Shown here: piece after piece, positions 49,974 through 58,542 of the stretch | How the letters are laid out: every line of letters starts with the position of its first letter | Numbering within the stretch: position 1 is the first letter of the stretch | Assembly (NCBI GenBank): GCA_032124015.1 | Contig: JAQBEH010000096.1 | Coordinates: 12,847-76,846, forward strand | DNA: 64,000 nt | Direction of reading: 5' to 3' | Origin: DASRJG01 sp032124015 | GTDB lineage: Bacteria; Acidobacteriota; Polarisedimenticolia; Polarisedimenticolales; DASRJG01 | Made by a program: the position numbers and the translations under genes | The notes under the pieces: model-generated | What the model saw: the letters and a program-made list of their open reading frames with translations, nothing else | Databases searched by the model: none | Told to the model about the DNA's origin: nothing

Positions 49974-50259
49974 CGTCATCGAGAAGAAGATGTTCGGGGG
50001 CTTGTGCTTCATGGTGAACGGCGCCATGTGCTGTGGGCTCACCAGCGCGGCGCTCATGGTCCGGGTGGGACCGGACCAACATGAGGAAGCTCTCGCTCAG
50101 CCGCACTCGCGGCCGATGGACTTCACCGGCCGACCGCTCGCCGGCATGGTCTATGTCGACCCGGGAGGTTACAAGACCGACGCGGCCCTTGCGCGCTGGG
50201 TGGAGCGAGGCGTCTCGTTCGTGTCCAAGCTTCCCGCCAAGAGATCCGCGAAAAGGTGA
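49915..50259 (+). CDS. TfoX N-terminal domain protein
   Basis: 114 residues. The ATG at 49915 lies 7 nt behind an AGGAGG ribosome site inside the end of the preceding gene, which it overlaps by 59 bp; a GTG at 49909 is less well spaced. It contains the TfoX_N core: KKMFGGLCFMVNGAMCCGL, RVGPDQHEEAL and PMDFTGRPLAGMVYVD. Stand-alone TfoX_N proteins differ from the Haemophilus competence regulator Sxy/TfoX, which also has a C-terminal half, so no competence role is implied. Tight overlap suggests co-transcription with the trehalose gene. Confidence 0.85.
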   Translation: MSYDEKTAGRIRKLLSTHPDVIEKKMFGGLCFMVNGAMCCGLTSAALMVRVGPDQHEEALAQPHSRPMDFTGRPLAGMVYVDPGGYKTDAALARWVERGVSFVSKLPAKRSAKR

Positions 50260-50284
50260 GACAGCCTCGCGATCGAGAGCACGG

Positions 50285-50905
50285 CTATCTCCGGGCCTCG
50301 CGCAACGACCCAACGAGCAACGAAAGGGCGAGTGCTCCCACGACCGCCCCCGCCGCGCGGGCGAGCAGATCGCGGTGCGCCCCGTAGCCGGCCTGGACCA
50401 CCTTGCGGGAGAACAAGAACGCCAGCAAGAGATGCCAACAGAGCGAGTTGACAACGACGAGCGCCACTACCGAGGCGAGAACCGCGCCGCTTGGATGTAC
50501 CGGAAGCGCCGCCGCAAAGACGCTGCCGAAAAACAACGCGGACTTCGGGTTCGACAAATTGGTCAGCAAGCCCAGGCGTAGCGCACGAACCGCCGACAAC
50601 GAGCCTCGGTCGCCCGCCATCGACCCACGCGACTTCCAGAGGCGAACGGCCACGTAGAGCAGGTATGTCGCGCCGGCCACCTGCAGAAGCAAACGTATCG
50701 CGGGAAAGGCGGCGAAGAGTGCACTCACGCCGAGGGCCGCCGACGCCGACCAGATGGCGGCACCGAGGGCAACGCCCAGTGCGGCGTACGAGGCGTTGCG
50801 TCGATGGTCACCGGCAGCCAGCTGCGAGACCAGCAACACGTTCGCGCCTGGTGTGAGCATGGCTGCCACGTGTAAGAGCCAGATGGTGACGAAGGTGGAA
50901 AGCAC
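50285..50905 (-). CDS. LysE/RhtB-family amino-acid exporter
   Basis: 206 residues from a GTG at 50905, with six membrane helices. The N terminus MLTPGANVLLVSQLAAG and the central NLSNPKSALFFGSVF are typical of the LysE/RhtB group, which export amino acids and related small molecules. Length is normal. It is convergent with the TfoX-domain gene, 25 bp away. Substrate is unknown; homoserine/threonine type is the nearest guess. Confidence 0.88.
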   Translation of the reverse strand: MLSTFVTIWLLHVAAMLTPGANVLLVSQLAAGDHRRNASYAALGVALGAAIWSASAALGVSALFAAFPAIRLLLQVAGATYLLYVAVRLWKSRGSMAGDRGSLSAVRALRLGLLTNLSNPKSALFFGSVFAAALPVHPSGAVLASVVALVVVNSLCWHLLLAFLFSRKVVQAGYGAHRDLLARAAGAVVGALALSLLVGSLREARR

Positions 50906-51000
50906 GTGGGCATGGTAGCTCCCCGGCCACGGCGCGTGGGCGTTTCATTTGCTTTCGGGCTCGGTTGATCCGATGGGGCCTGTGAGCAACACCTCGCGTT

Positions 51001-51231
51001 CTGCTGTTCGTCGCGGTGTTCAAACACCACGACGAAATCGTCATGGCGATCGAGGACGTGCCGGGCGGGGTTTTGGTGAGGGAGACGTCGCAGAAACCTG
51101 ACGTCGTGAAATTGATCCGCGCCCACGCCAAGACGGTCTCGTAGTTCGCGAAAAGTGGCTTCGAGCGGGCTCACGAGGCTTCCCCGCTGCCCGAGGGCCG
51201 CCCAGCGCCCAAGGTCGATCCGGCGAACTGA
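51001..51231 (+). pseudogene. Fragment of an unidentified small-protein family, broken by an in-frame TAG
   Basis: Reading frame 51001-51231 encodes LLFVAVFKHHDEIVMAIEDV, then PGGVLVRETSQKPDVVKLIRA, then HAKTVS, a TAG stop at 51142-51144, and continues FAKSGFERAHEASPLPEG to a TGA at 51229-51231. The pattern (HxEI, PGGV.VRETS, VVKLIRxHA, then SxF) is that of a family of about 150-residue exported proteins I recall but cannot name. The N-terminal half is missing: an in-frame TGA occurs at 50983 and there is no start codon. Decay, rather than readthrough, is the likely explanation. Confidence 0.6.
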
Positions 51232-51300
51232 TCGTTCCAGCGGCGGGAGCCGATCCGCGTAGCCGAACAGGGGCGCCGGATCGATCTCGCTACGGCCCGC

Positions 51301-51768
51301 TCAGCCGCCGAAACCGAGGTCGCGGCAGAACGTCTCCTGTATCAAATCCGTCTCCTCGTGCTCGTGTTCCTCGAGGTGCGACAGGATCGACAGGGCCCAA
51401 CGCCGGAGGCGGACATCCTCGAGGGGCTTCGCCTCGCCGTAGACCATCGCCGCGCCGAGCAGCGCCCGGAGGTCCGCGAGCATCCGATCGTGGTCCCGGC
51501 GCAAGCTTTCGAGCGCCGCCGCGGCCGCGGGGTTCGCCCGTTCGATCTCCTCCAGCACTCCGCAGCTCTCCTCGTGACGGAAGTGCCGGAAGATCTTGTC
51601 GTGCAATTTCACGAGCCGCTCGGCGAAATCGGTGGCCCAGGTGTGGGCCCCCGGCGCGCCGATCTCGGGCCGCGCCGCCTCGAGGAACGTCCTCAGCGCG
51701 GCGATCATATTCCGGAGCTCTCGGTGCTCGCTGATGATCGTGTCGATAGTGGTGTCGACTTCCTGCAT
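51301..51768 (-). CDS. Hemerythrin domain protein
   Basis: 155 residues from the ATG at 51768 (GAGGTCGG ribosome site); a longer frame to 51849 is not needed. Helical HHE signature: SEHRELRNMI, HDKIFRHFRHEES, RRDHDRMLADL and HLEEHEHEETDLIQE, giving the His and acidic residues for a di-iron site. It could bind oxygen, nitric oxide or peroxide. It is the last gene of the operon that starts at the MarR gene, 10 bp after the zinc-ribbon gene, so a role in protecting oxygen-sensitive Fe-S enzymes is plausible. Confidence 0.88.
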   Translation of the reverse strand: MQEVDTTIDTIISEHRELRNMIAALRTFLEAARPEIGAPGAHTWATDFAERLVKLHDKIFRHFRHEESCGVLEEIERANPAAAAALESLRRDHDRMLADLRALLGAAMVYGEAKPLEDVRLRRWALSILSHLEEHEHEETDLIQETFCRDLGFGG

Positions 51769-51778
51769 GACCGACCTC

Positions 51779-51949
51779 CTATTTTTCCGTGGGAGTCTCT
51801 GGGGCGGCGGCACGCTGCACGGGCTCAGGCCGAACGCTGTTGCTCCCACATTGCGGGCACGTCCGTTCGGCTACCCGCTTCGGATCGTAATCGTCCACCT
51901 GGAATCGATGGTCGCCCCGAAGGCACTGGAACCACTTCTTGTCTCCCAT
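51779..51949 (-). CDS. Small zinc-ribbon/rubredoxin-like protein
   Basis: 56 residues. The ATG at 51949 follows an AAGGGGGA ribosome site; an ATG at 51970 would overlap the hdrA stop as ATGA and add seven residues. Likely metal ligands are C9, H14, C31 and C34 (FQCLRGDHRF and CPQCGS), one Cys short of a rubredoxin, so a zinc ribbon is more likely than a rubredoxin iron site. Small proteins of this kind often accompany Hdr genes. It is flanked by hdrA and hemerythrin. Confidence 0.65.
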   Translation of the reverse strand: MGDKKWFQCLRGDHRFQVDDYDPKRVAERTCPQCGSNSVRPEPVQRAAAPETPTEK

Positions 51950-51966
51950 CGTTCTCACGTCCCCCT

Positions 51967-54429
51967 TCATGCGCTCGGGACCGCGGTGGCTGCCACCGTG
52001 GCGCGCCCCGGGCCGGATTCCTGCGCTTCGAGCACCCGCATCGTCGATTCCACTTCCTCGCGGGACACCTTGCGCAGCACGCCGTCGAGCTCGGTCATCA
52101 CCCGGACGAACTTCTGCCCCTCCGCGGCGCTGATGTACTCGAGCTGGAGCCGCTGGGGCCGGACGCCGAGCTGATCCATCCGGCTCCACATCTTCTCCAC
52201 CCGCCGCTGAGTCCACGTCACCGCCTTGATGTAGTGGCAATCGGAGAAGTGGCACCCCGAAACGAGCACCAGCGGAGCGCCCTTACGGAAAGCGTGCCAG
52301 ATGAATTTTTCGTCCACACGCCCGCTGCACATCGTTCGGATCAGGCGGACCGACGCCGGGTACTGCAGCCGGGACGTTCCCGCATTGTCCCCCCCCGCGT
52401 ACGAGCACCAGTTGCAAGCGAACGCGACGATCTTGTCCATCGGCTCATCGGCGAGGATGGCGTCGATCTGCGCCAGGATCTGCTGGTCGGAAAAATGCCG
52501 CATCGTGATCGCGTCGACCGAGCACTCGGCCGCGCAGGTCCCGCACCCGGCGCAGGCCGCCTCGACGAATACGGGGTACCGATGTTCCTTCTTTTTCGGC
52601 TCCGAGATCGCGTTGTAGGGGCACACGCGCGCGCATCGCCCGCAGAAGTTGCACAGCGTCTCGTCGAATTGCGCGGTGATCGCCTCGACGCGGACTTGGC
52701 CGGCGGAGAGCAAGTTGCCCGCGCGGGACGCCGCCGCACCGGCCTGCGTCACGGAATCCTTGATGTCCTTCGGCGCTTCCACGCATCCCGAAAAGAACAC
52801 TCCGCGCGTCGGCGCATCGACGGGGCTCAGCTTCGGATGAGCCTCCATCACGAAACCGTCCGAGGTGTGCGAGAGGGTCAGGAGCTTCTCGACGTCGGGG
52901 CTGCCGTTCGCGGCGACGCGGGGTACGAGACCGACCGCCAGCACGAGCATGTCGAGCCGGTGCTTTTCCATGCGTCCCGTCGTCGTGTTCTCGACGTGCA
53001 CCACGAGGTCGTGCGAGGCGGGGTCTTCTTCCACCAGGCCCGGGAGTCCCCGAACGTATCGCGCCCCGGACTCCCGGCTCCGCCGGTAGAGGTCTTCGAA
53101 TCCCTTCCCGGATGCCCGAATGTCCGTGTAGAAAACCGTGGAGCTCGCTTCCGGATAGTGCTCGGCGATTTGCAGCGTCTGTTTGATCGTGTTCATGCAG
53201 CAGATGTTCGAGCAGTAGGGCACGCCCTCCGACGCGCACCGCGACCCAACGCATTGCACGAACCCGATCGACCGCGGTTCGCGCTGATCCGAAAGGCGCA
53301 ACAGATGACCGCCCGTCGGTCCCCCGGCGCAGATCAACCTCTCGAACTCCATGCTGGTGACGACGTTGGGAAAGCGGGTCCAACCGTACTCGTCGTTCCG
53401 TCGCGGGTCGTACACGTCCATGCCGGTGGCGACGACGATCGCCCCGACCGGAATGTCCAGAATCTCCGGAGTCATGTCGAAGTCGATGCACTTCTTGTCG
53501 CAGACCTCGAGACATCGACCGCAGGTGAGTGGCTTGTTGCCGAGGCAATTCTCCATGTCCAGCGCGTACGCCGAGGGGACGGCCTGAGGAAACGGCGAGT
53601 AGATCGCCTTGCGGGAAGAAAGGCCCTGCTGGTACTCGTCGGGGACGACGACGGGGCAGACCTTGGCGCATTCTCCGCACGAGGTGCAATCCGATTGCGA
53701 GACGTAGCGCGGGTTGCGGCGAACGCGCACCCTGAAGTTCCCGACGAAACCGCCGACGTCTTCGACTTCAGAACCGACCAGGAGCTTGATCCGCGGATGT
53801 CGACCGACATCCATCATCTTTGGGCCGAGAATTCATATCGAGCAGTCCATCGTCGGGTAGGTCTTGTCCAACGTGGACATGATCCCGCCGATGGACGCCT
53901 GCCTCTCCACCAGGTAGACCTGGTGCCTGGCCGCGGCCAGCTCCAGCGCGGCCTCGATCCCGGCGACCCCGCCTCCGATCACCATCACCGCATCGGTGAC
54001 CGGGAACGTCTTTTCGTCCTGCGCCTCCAGGAGCCTCGCGCGCTCGACGGCGCTGTGAACCAGGTCTCTCGCCTTTCGCGTCGCGGCGGCGCGGTCTCCC
54101 ATGTGAACCCACGAGCATTGCTCGCGGATGTTCGCCATCTCCATCAGGTAGGGGTTGAGTCCCGCCTGGGCCACGCACCGGCGAAAGGTCGGCTCGTGGA
54201 TCTTGGGCGTGCACGACGCCACCACGACCCGGTCGAGGTCGTGCTCGGCAATGGCCTTCTTGATCTCGTTCTGCCCGGGATCGGCGCAGGTGTACCGGTT
54301 GCGGACGACGACGGCGACGCCCGGCAGCGTTTTCGCGAAGCGGGCCACGTCCTCGGTGTCGACGGTGCCGGCGATGTTCAGGCCGCAGTCGCAGACGAAC
54401 ACGCCGATGCGTTGGGCTGGTGAGGTCAT
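51967..54429 (-). CDS. hdrA: HdrA-MvhD fusion, selenoprotein candidate with in-frame TGA at codon 199
   Basis: 820 residues if TGA at 53833-53835 is read as selenocysteine. The first open frame (54429-53833) ends TYPTMDCSI; the next, in the same frame, resumes ILGPKMMDVGRHPRIKLL. In HdrA this junction is DCSIC-ILGPK, so Sec replaces the conserved Cys. The order is: N-terminal GVFVCDCG; FAD site VIGGGVAGIEAALELA (150-165); Fe-S motifs CTSCGECAKVCP, CLEVCDKKC, CNFCGRCARVCP and CAGCGTCAAECS; and a C-terminal MvhD module (FACNWCSYAG, CSGRV, SGCHFSDCHY). HdrA is the FAD subunit of flavin-based electron bifurcation. The start is the ATG overlapping the HdrC-HdrB stop. A frameshift is excluded; a point mutation is the alternative. 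Confidence 0.85.
53795..53812 (-). promoter_or_regulatory. SECIS-like hairpin downstream of the hdrA TGA
   Basis: On the minus strand GGATGTC, loop GGTC, GACATCC form a perfect 7-bp stem. The stem begins 20 nt and the loop 27 nt after the TGA, within the window used by bacterial SECIS elements, and the loop carries the GG bases expected for SelB recognition (GGUC as in the E. coli fdhF loop). Bases further out (GAT and ATC) can extend the stem. Confidence 0.65.
53833..53835 (-). other. In-frame TGA, candidate selenocysteine codon of hdrA
   Basis: TGA sits at codon 199 of the joined frame, at the Cys of DCSIC. Both flanks are conserved HdrA sequence without any frame change. The fourth Cys-type replacement would need only one base change (TGC or TGT). 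Sec is known at this position in HdrA of some methanogens, and my recollection is that a Cys near residue 197 in the Methanothermobacter structure corresponds to it. Confidence 0.75.
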
Positions 54430-55586
54430 CGTGCTCCTCCCGGATCCGCGAGAAGGCTCGCGGCGAGAACCGTGAAGTCCAAAACCTCGATCGACGGCCC
54501 CCCGACCCCTGCGCGCCGGGCTTCGGCTTGTGCGCAGGAGAAATGGATGAGGCACTTGGGGCATGCCGTGACGAGCGTCGACGCCCCGGTGGCCGACGCC
54601 TCGGCGAGCCGGTCGTACTGGATCGCCCGGCTGGAGGCGTCGCAGTGGATGAAACCGCTCGTCCCGCAGCAGGCCGCGTCTCGTCCGGTCCGGGGCATCT
54701 CGACGAGCGTCGCGTTCGGGAGGGCCTCGAGCACGCGGCGTGGAGCGTCGACGATTCCCATGTGCCGGCTGAGCCGGCAGGGGTCTTGGTAGGTGAGCGT
54801 CCGGTCGCCTCCGGTTCTAAACGTCAAGGCGGAGCGGGCGACCTGCTCCGCGACGAACTCCGAGACGTGCTCCACACGCGGGGCGTACCCTCCTGCGACT
54901 TCCGGATAGTCGAGCTTCCATGTCCGACAGCACTCGGCGCACGCGGTCACGATGCGCTTCACGCCGCGGTCGGCGAACGCCTTCGCGTTCGCCTGCGCCA
55001 GCGCGGTGAACGCTTCGCGTTCGCCGTTCCAGAAGAGGTCGTGCCCGCAGCATCGTTCCTCGGGGACCAGCACGGGACGGATCCCCGCGCCGTTGAGCAA
55101 CCGGATGGCCGACCGCGCGATCTCCAGAGGCCGCACGCCGAGCTCGGGTCCGAAGTACGCGTCGAAGAGCGGAAGGCAGCCGACGAACAGCCCGACCTCA
55201 CCTTCCTCGGCGATCTCGAGGCCGTCGCCGAGCGAGGACACGTCCCTCGGAGGCGGCGGCTCCACGGCCATCGAGCGGGCCGCGTGCTGGAACACGCCTC
55301 CGTGCGGCGCCGGCGGATGCGATTCGAGAGGGATCTTCTCGCGCAGGCCCCGAATGAAATCCGTGAAGCGAACGCCCTGGGGACAACGAACCTCGCAGGA
55401 GCCGCAGGTCAAGCACCGCCCGACAGCTTCGCCGTGATCGTGGAACTCGTCCTCGAGTCCTTCGGCCACGATGAGGCGGGCGGAAAACCGCCCCGGGCTC
55501 GCGAGCGGGCACATGCTCGTGCATTTTCCGCAGGCCAGACAGCGCGCGGCACCCGTGGAACGCCTCAGTTCCGCATTACGGCTCAT
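54426..55586 (-). CDS. HdrC-HdrB fusion (4Fe-4S plus two CCG domains)
   Basis: 386 residues from the ATG at 55586, which overlaps the stop of the GltD-like gene. The N-terminal HdrC part has CLACGKCTSMCP and CLTCGSCEVRCP, two 4Fe-4S sites. The HdrB part has two CCG domains, CCGHDLFW with CAECCRTW, and CCGTSGFIHC with CPKCLIHF, which in HdrB build noncubane 4Fe-4S clusters that reduce disulfides. Normally HdrB and HdrC are separate; fused forms occur in bacteria. It should accept electrons from HdrA encoded directly downstream. The physiological disulfide or other acceptor is unknown. Confidence 0.88.
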   Translation of the reverse strand: MSRNAELRRSTGAARCLACGKCTSMCPLASPGRFSARLIVAEGLEDEFHDHGEAVGRCLTCGSCEVRCPQGVRFTDFIRGLREKIPLESHPPAPHGGVFQHAARSMAVEPPPPRDVSSLGDGLEIAEEGEVGLFVGCLPLFDAYFGPELGVRPLEIARSAIRLLNGAGIRPVLVPEERCCGHDLFWNGEREAFTALAQANAKAFADRGVKRIVTACAECCRTWKLDYPEVAGGYAPRVEHVSEFVAEQVARSALTFRTGGDRTLTYQDPCRLSRHMGIVDAPRRVLEALPNATLVEMPRTGRDAACCGTSGFIHCDASSRAIQYDRLAEASATGASTLVTACPKCLIHFSCAQAEARRAGVGGPSIEVLDFTVLAASLLADPGGAR

Positions 55587-57961
55587 GACGCGCCCCCCGT
55601 TCCGACGAACGTCGCGACGGGGTCCTCCAACCGGTCGAAAGCCCTTCCGGCGGACCAGTCCGTGACGACGCGGTCGGCGCCCGATCCCAGCAGCTTCAAC
55701 AGGGCTTGCGCTCGCGCGACTTCCGCCGCAGCGAGCCTGGCGCCCGGTCCGAACCGACAGCGGTCTTCGGCGCACCCCGCCACCAGCACGTGCGCGCCGC
55801 CTCGCCCGGCCAGGTCGAGCAGCATGCCGGCGTCCACCTGTCCGACGCAGCGCAGTCGGATCACCTCGACGCGGATTCCGGATCGTTCGAGGGCCGGCTC
55901 GAGCGCCCCCGCCCGCCGCTGGCAGGCGAGAACGACGTGTCTCGTCGCGCTCCCGTCGCGCGGGGCCAAGGCATCGGCGATCCTGCGTCCCCACCATTCC
56001 GGAGACAGAGCGCTCGAACGAGCCGCGTCGGTCGAACAGACCGACGTGCAGAGGCTGCAGCCGCGGCACAGGGCGGGCTCGATGCGCGCCCGCTTGCGTC
56101 CGTCCGCGCCGTCCACCAAGGAGACCGCGTGGAACGGGCAGACCTCGACGCACTTGGCGCAGCCCCGGCACCGATCCTCGACGACACGGTTCCGCACCGG
56201 GAGGAGCTCGAGCGCGAGCGCCTCGGAGAGATCGACGCTGGAAGCGACCGGGCCGCACTGCGGGAGAAGCCACGCGGGGGCCGGGCGTTCGACGTCGAGC
56301 GACAGCGCCACGGTCGCCGGCACGCGGAGCAACGCGGTCGACGCGTTCCGTTCGCCATTGACGGTGCGGATCATCACGTGCCGGCGCTCACAGGACGAAG
56401 CACAGGTCCGGCACTCGCCGCACGGTCCGCACCGCAGGCAGCGCCGCGCCTCGGCGACGGCCTCGGCGGCGGTGTACGCCTGCTCGACCTCGGCGAACTT
56501 TTTCCCCCGGGACGGTGCGATCGTCGCGGGACGGATCCGCGTCGCCTCGACGGGGGTCGCGTCGGGGATCTCGTACTCTTCCGCGGCGCGACCCTCCGGC
56601 CGTTCCTCGCGGATCGCCGCGCGGCCTTCCGTGAGGAACCGGCGGACCGATTCGGCGGCGCGATGCCCGGCCGCGATCGCTTCGATGATGGTCGCCGGAC
56701 CGGTCACCATGTCCCCCGCCGCGAACACGCGGCCGAGACGCGTCAGCGACGTCCGTTCGTCGATCTCGATCCGGTCGTCGGGGCACGCCTTCGCGCGTAC
56801 GTTCGACGGGAGGAAGGAGAAGTCGACCCGCTGCCCCACCGCGGCGAGAACGCCGTCGGCTGAGATCTTGAATTCGGTTCCGGGGATCACGATCGGCTCG
56901 CGCCGGCCCTGGGCATCCACCGGGCCGAGGCCGACCTTCTTGCATTCGAGGCCGACCAGCCGGCCGCCGTCGGTGAGCACCTGCGACGGTGCGACCAGGT
57001 ATCGGAAGCGAATCCCCTCCGCCTCGGCGGCTTCGACCTCGTCGGCTCCGGCGAGGAGCTCGTCCTGGGACCGCCTATAGAGGATCTCCACGCGGGAGGC
57101 GCCGAGGCGTCGCGCGGTGCGCGCGGCCTCGATCGCCGTCGAGCCGCCGCCGATGACCAGGACGTGCCGCCCCGCGGTGCGCAGATCGCCCCCGTTGACC
57201 CGACGCAGGAAAGCGAGCGCGTCCTGGACGCCGCGGCATCTCTCTTCACCGGGGACGCCGAGCTTGCGCCCCACCTGCGCGCCCACGGCGAGAACGACTG
57301 CTTCGTATCCGCGACCGCGCAGCGCGTCGAGCTCGACGTCCGTCCCGAGCCGCGTGCCGGTCCGGATCTCCACTCCCGCGCGCTCGAGCACGCCGATCTC
57401 CGCGGCGAGGACTTCGCGCGGGAGGCGGTAGGCCGCGATCCCGTAGCGGAGCATCCCACCCGGTTCCGCCTCCGCCTCGAACACGGTGACGGGGAATCCG
57501 GCGAGGCGAAGGTCGTACGCCACCGTGAGGCCGGCGGGGCCGGAGCCGATCACCGCTACGGCCGGCCCGCGCGCGTCTCCCGAAGGCGGCGAGGGACGCG
57601 GCAGCTCGCGCTCGAGGTCGGCGACGAACCGCTTGAGGGAACGGATGGACACCGGTTCGTCCACGCGCCCGCGCTTGCACGCCAACTCGCAGGGATGGCT
57701 GCAAACTCGGCCGCAAATCCCGGGGAGCGGACAGCGCCGCCTCACGACCTCGAGCGCCTCGGCGAAGCGGTGCTCGGCGACCAGCGAGACGTACGCCTTG
57801 ACCTGGACCCCGGCGGGGCAGGCCTGCGTGCACGGGGCCGGGACGATACGGCGGACCGGAATCGCGGAGGGTTGAAGGGAGGGCGCCCACAAACCCCTTC
57901 CGGCCAGGTCTTCGAAGCGGCTCACGGAAGCCGAGAGAGTCGAGGTGGTCTGTGCCTTCAT
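55583..57961 (-). CDS. GltD-like NAD(P)H oxidoreductase with ferredoxin and MvhD-like domains
   Basis: 792 residues. The N-terminal Fe-S domain (CTQACPAGV; CPLPGICGRVCSHPC) is that of the glutamate synthase small subunit and NfnB. It is followed by an FAD site (VIGSGPAGLTVA), an NAD(P)H site (VIGGGSTAIEAARTA) and AAGDMVTGPA. Beyond 500 there is a Cys-rich linker (CLRCGPCGECRTC), two ferredoxin sites (CRGCAKCVEVCP and CRGCSLCTSVCS) and an MvhD-like end (RLRCVGQVDAGMLL, VAGCAEDRCRFG). It probably carries electrons between NAD(P)H and HdrA or ferredoxin. The MvhD end suggests docking to HdrA. Confidence 0.88.
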   Translation of the reverse strand: MKAQTTSTLSASVSRFEDLAGRGLWAPSLQPSAIPVRRIVPAPCTQACPAGVQVKAYVSLVAEHRFAEALEVVRRRCPLPGICGRVCSHPCELACKRGRVDEPVSIRSLKRFVADLERELPRPSPPSGDARGPAVAVIGSGPAGLTVAYDLRLAGFPVTVFEAEAEPGGMLRYGIAAYRLPREVLAAEIGVLERAGVEIRTGTRLGTDVELDALRGRGYEAVVLAVGAQVGRKLGVPGEERCRGVQDALAFLRRVNGGDLRTAGRHVLVIGGGSTAIEAARTARRLGASRVEILYRRSQDELLAGADEVEAAEAEGIRFRYLVAPSQVLTDGGRLVGLECKKVGLGPVDAQGRREPIVIPGTEFKISADGVLAAVGQRVDFSFLPSNVRAKACPDDRIEIDERTSLTRLGRVFAAGDMVTGPATIIEAIAAGHRAAESVRRFLTEGRAAIREERPEGRAAEEYEIPDATPVEATRIRPATIAPSRGKKFAEVEQAYTAAEAVAEARRCLRCGPCGECRTCASSCERRHVMIRTVNGERNASTALLRVPATVALSLDVERPAPAWLLPQCGPVASSVDLSEALALELLPVRNRVVEDRCRGCAKCVEVCPFHAVSLVDGADGRKRARIEPALCRGCSLCTSVCSTDAARSSALSPEWWGRRIADALAPRDGSATRHVVLACQRRAGALEPALERSGIRVEVIRLRCVGQVDAGMLLDLAGRGGAHVLVAGCAEDRCRFGPGARLAAAEVARAQALLKLLGSGADRVVTDWSAGRAFDRLEDPVATFVGTGGAS

Positions 57962-58527
57962 GGAGTCGCCTCCACCGCCTCGCCGGTGCGCGCGATCGAC
58001 CGGCCGAGCTCGAGTCCCCGCGTGAACGCCGCGAGGTTCAACTCCTCCGTCCCGCTCGGCACCGACTCACGGATCGCTTCACGCATCGCGTCCGGCGAGA
58101 CGACATCCGTGGCCGCGGTGAACACTCCCGCCATGACCATGTTCGCAGCGATCCTCTTACCCAACTTCTCGGCGGCAAGTGTGGCGGGGACGGAGACGAC
58201 CCGCACGCGGTCCACGTCGCCGGGAGTGACGAGCGACTCGTCGACGATGACGATTCCGCCGTCCCGCACCTCTCCAACGAACGTCTGGTACGCGTCCTGG
58301 GACATCGCGACGAGAATGTCGGTGCCGCGGACGTACGGGTACATCACCTGCTCGTCCGAGACGACGAGCTGAGCGCTGCACGCGCTCCCCCGCGCCTCGG
58401 GACCGAAGGCCTGATTGAGCGTCGCGTGCCGCCCGTCGACGACCGCGGCCGCCCGGCCGACCACGTAGGCGCAGAGGATCATCCCCTGACCGCCCAAGCC
58501 CGAAAACCGCATCTCGGTGGTCGCCAC
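57958..58527 (-). CDS. korC: 2-oxoacid:ferredoxin oxidoreductase gamma subunit
   Basis: 189 residues. GLGGQGMILCAYVVG near the N terminus, the GPEARGSACSAQLVVS motif and an ending typical of PorC/KorC gamma subunits identify it. It joins the TPP enzyme complex whose beta and alpha subunits are encoded upstream on the same strand. Start is a GTG at 58527, 15 nt after the beta-subunit stop; its stop overlaps the GltD-like gene as ATGA. The reaction oxidises a 2-oxoacid to acyl-CoA and CO2 with reduction of ferredoxin. Confidence 0.92.
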   Translation of the reverse strand: MATTEMRFSGLGGQGMILCAYVVGRAAAVVDGRHATLNQAFGPEARGSACSAQLVVSDEQVMYPYVRGTDILVAMSQDAYQTFVGEVRDGGIVIVDESLVTPGDVDRVRVVSVPATLAAEKLGKRIAANMVMAGVFTAATDVVSPDAMREAIRESVPSGTEELNLAAFTRGLELGRSIARTGEAVEATP

Positions 58528-58542
58528 GGCCGTCGCTCCCTT

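Noticed and set aside
53833..53835. HdrA split into two adjacent genes or a pseudogene
   Set aside because: The frame is unchanged across the TGA, both sides are conserved HdrA, and the TGA falls on the known Cys/Sec position with a SECIS-like stem after it. A single-base error remains possible and is stated as such.
51358..54423. Long + strand open frame (1,021 residues) opposite hdrA
   Set aside because: Antisense to the HdrA frame and without domain motifs, so a shadow frame.
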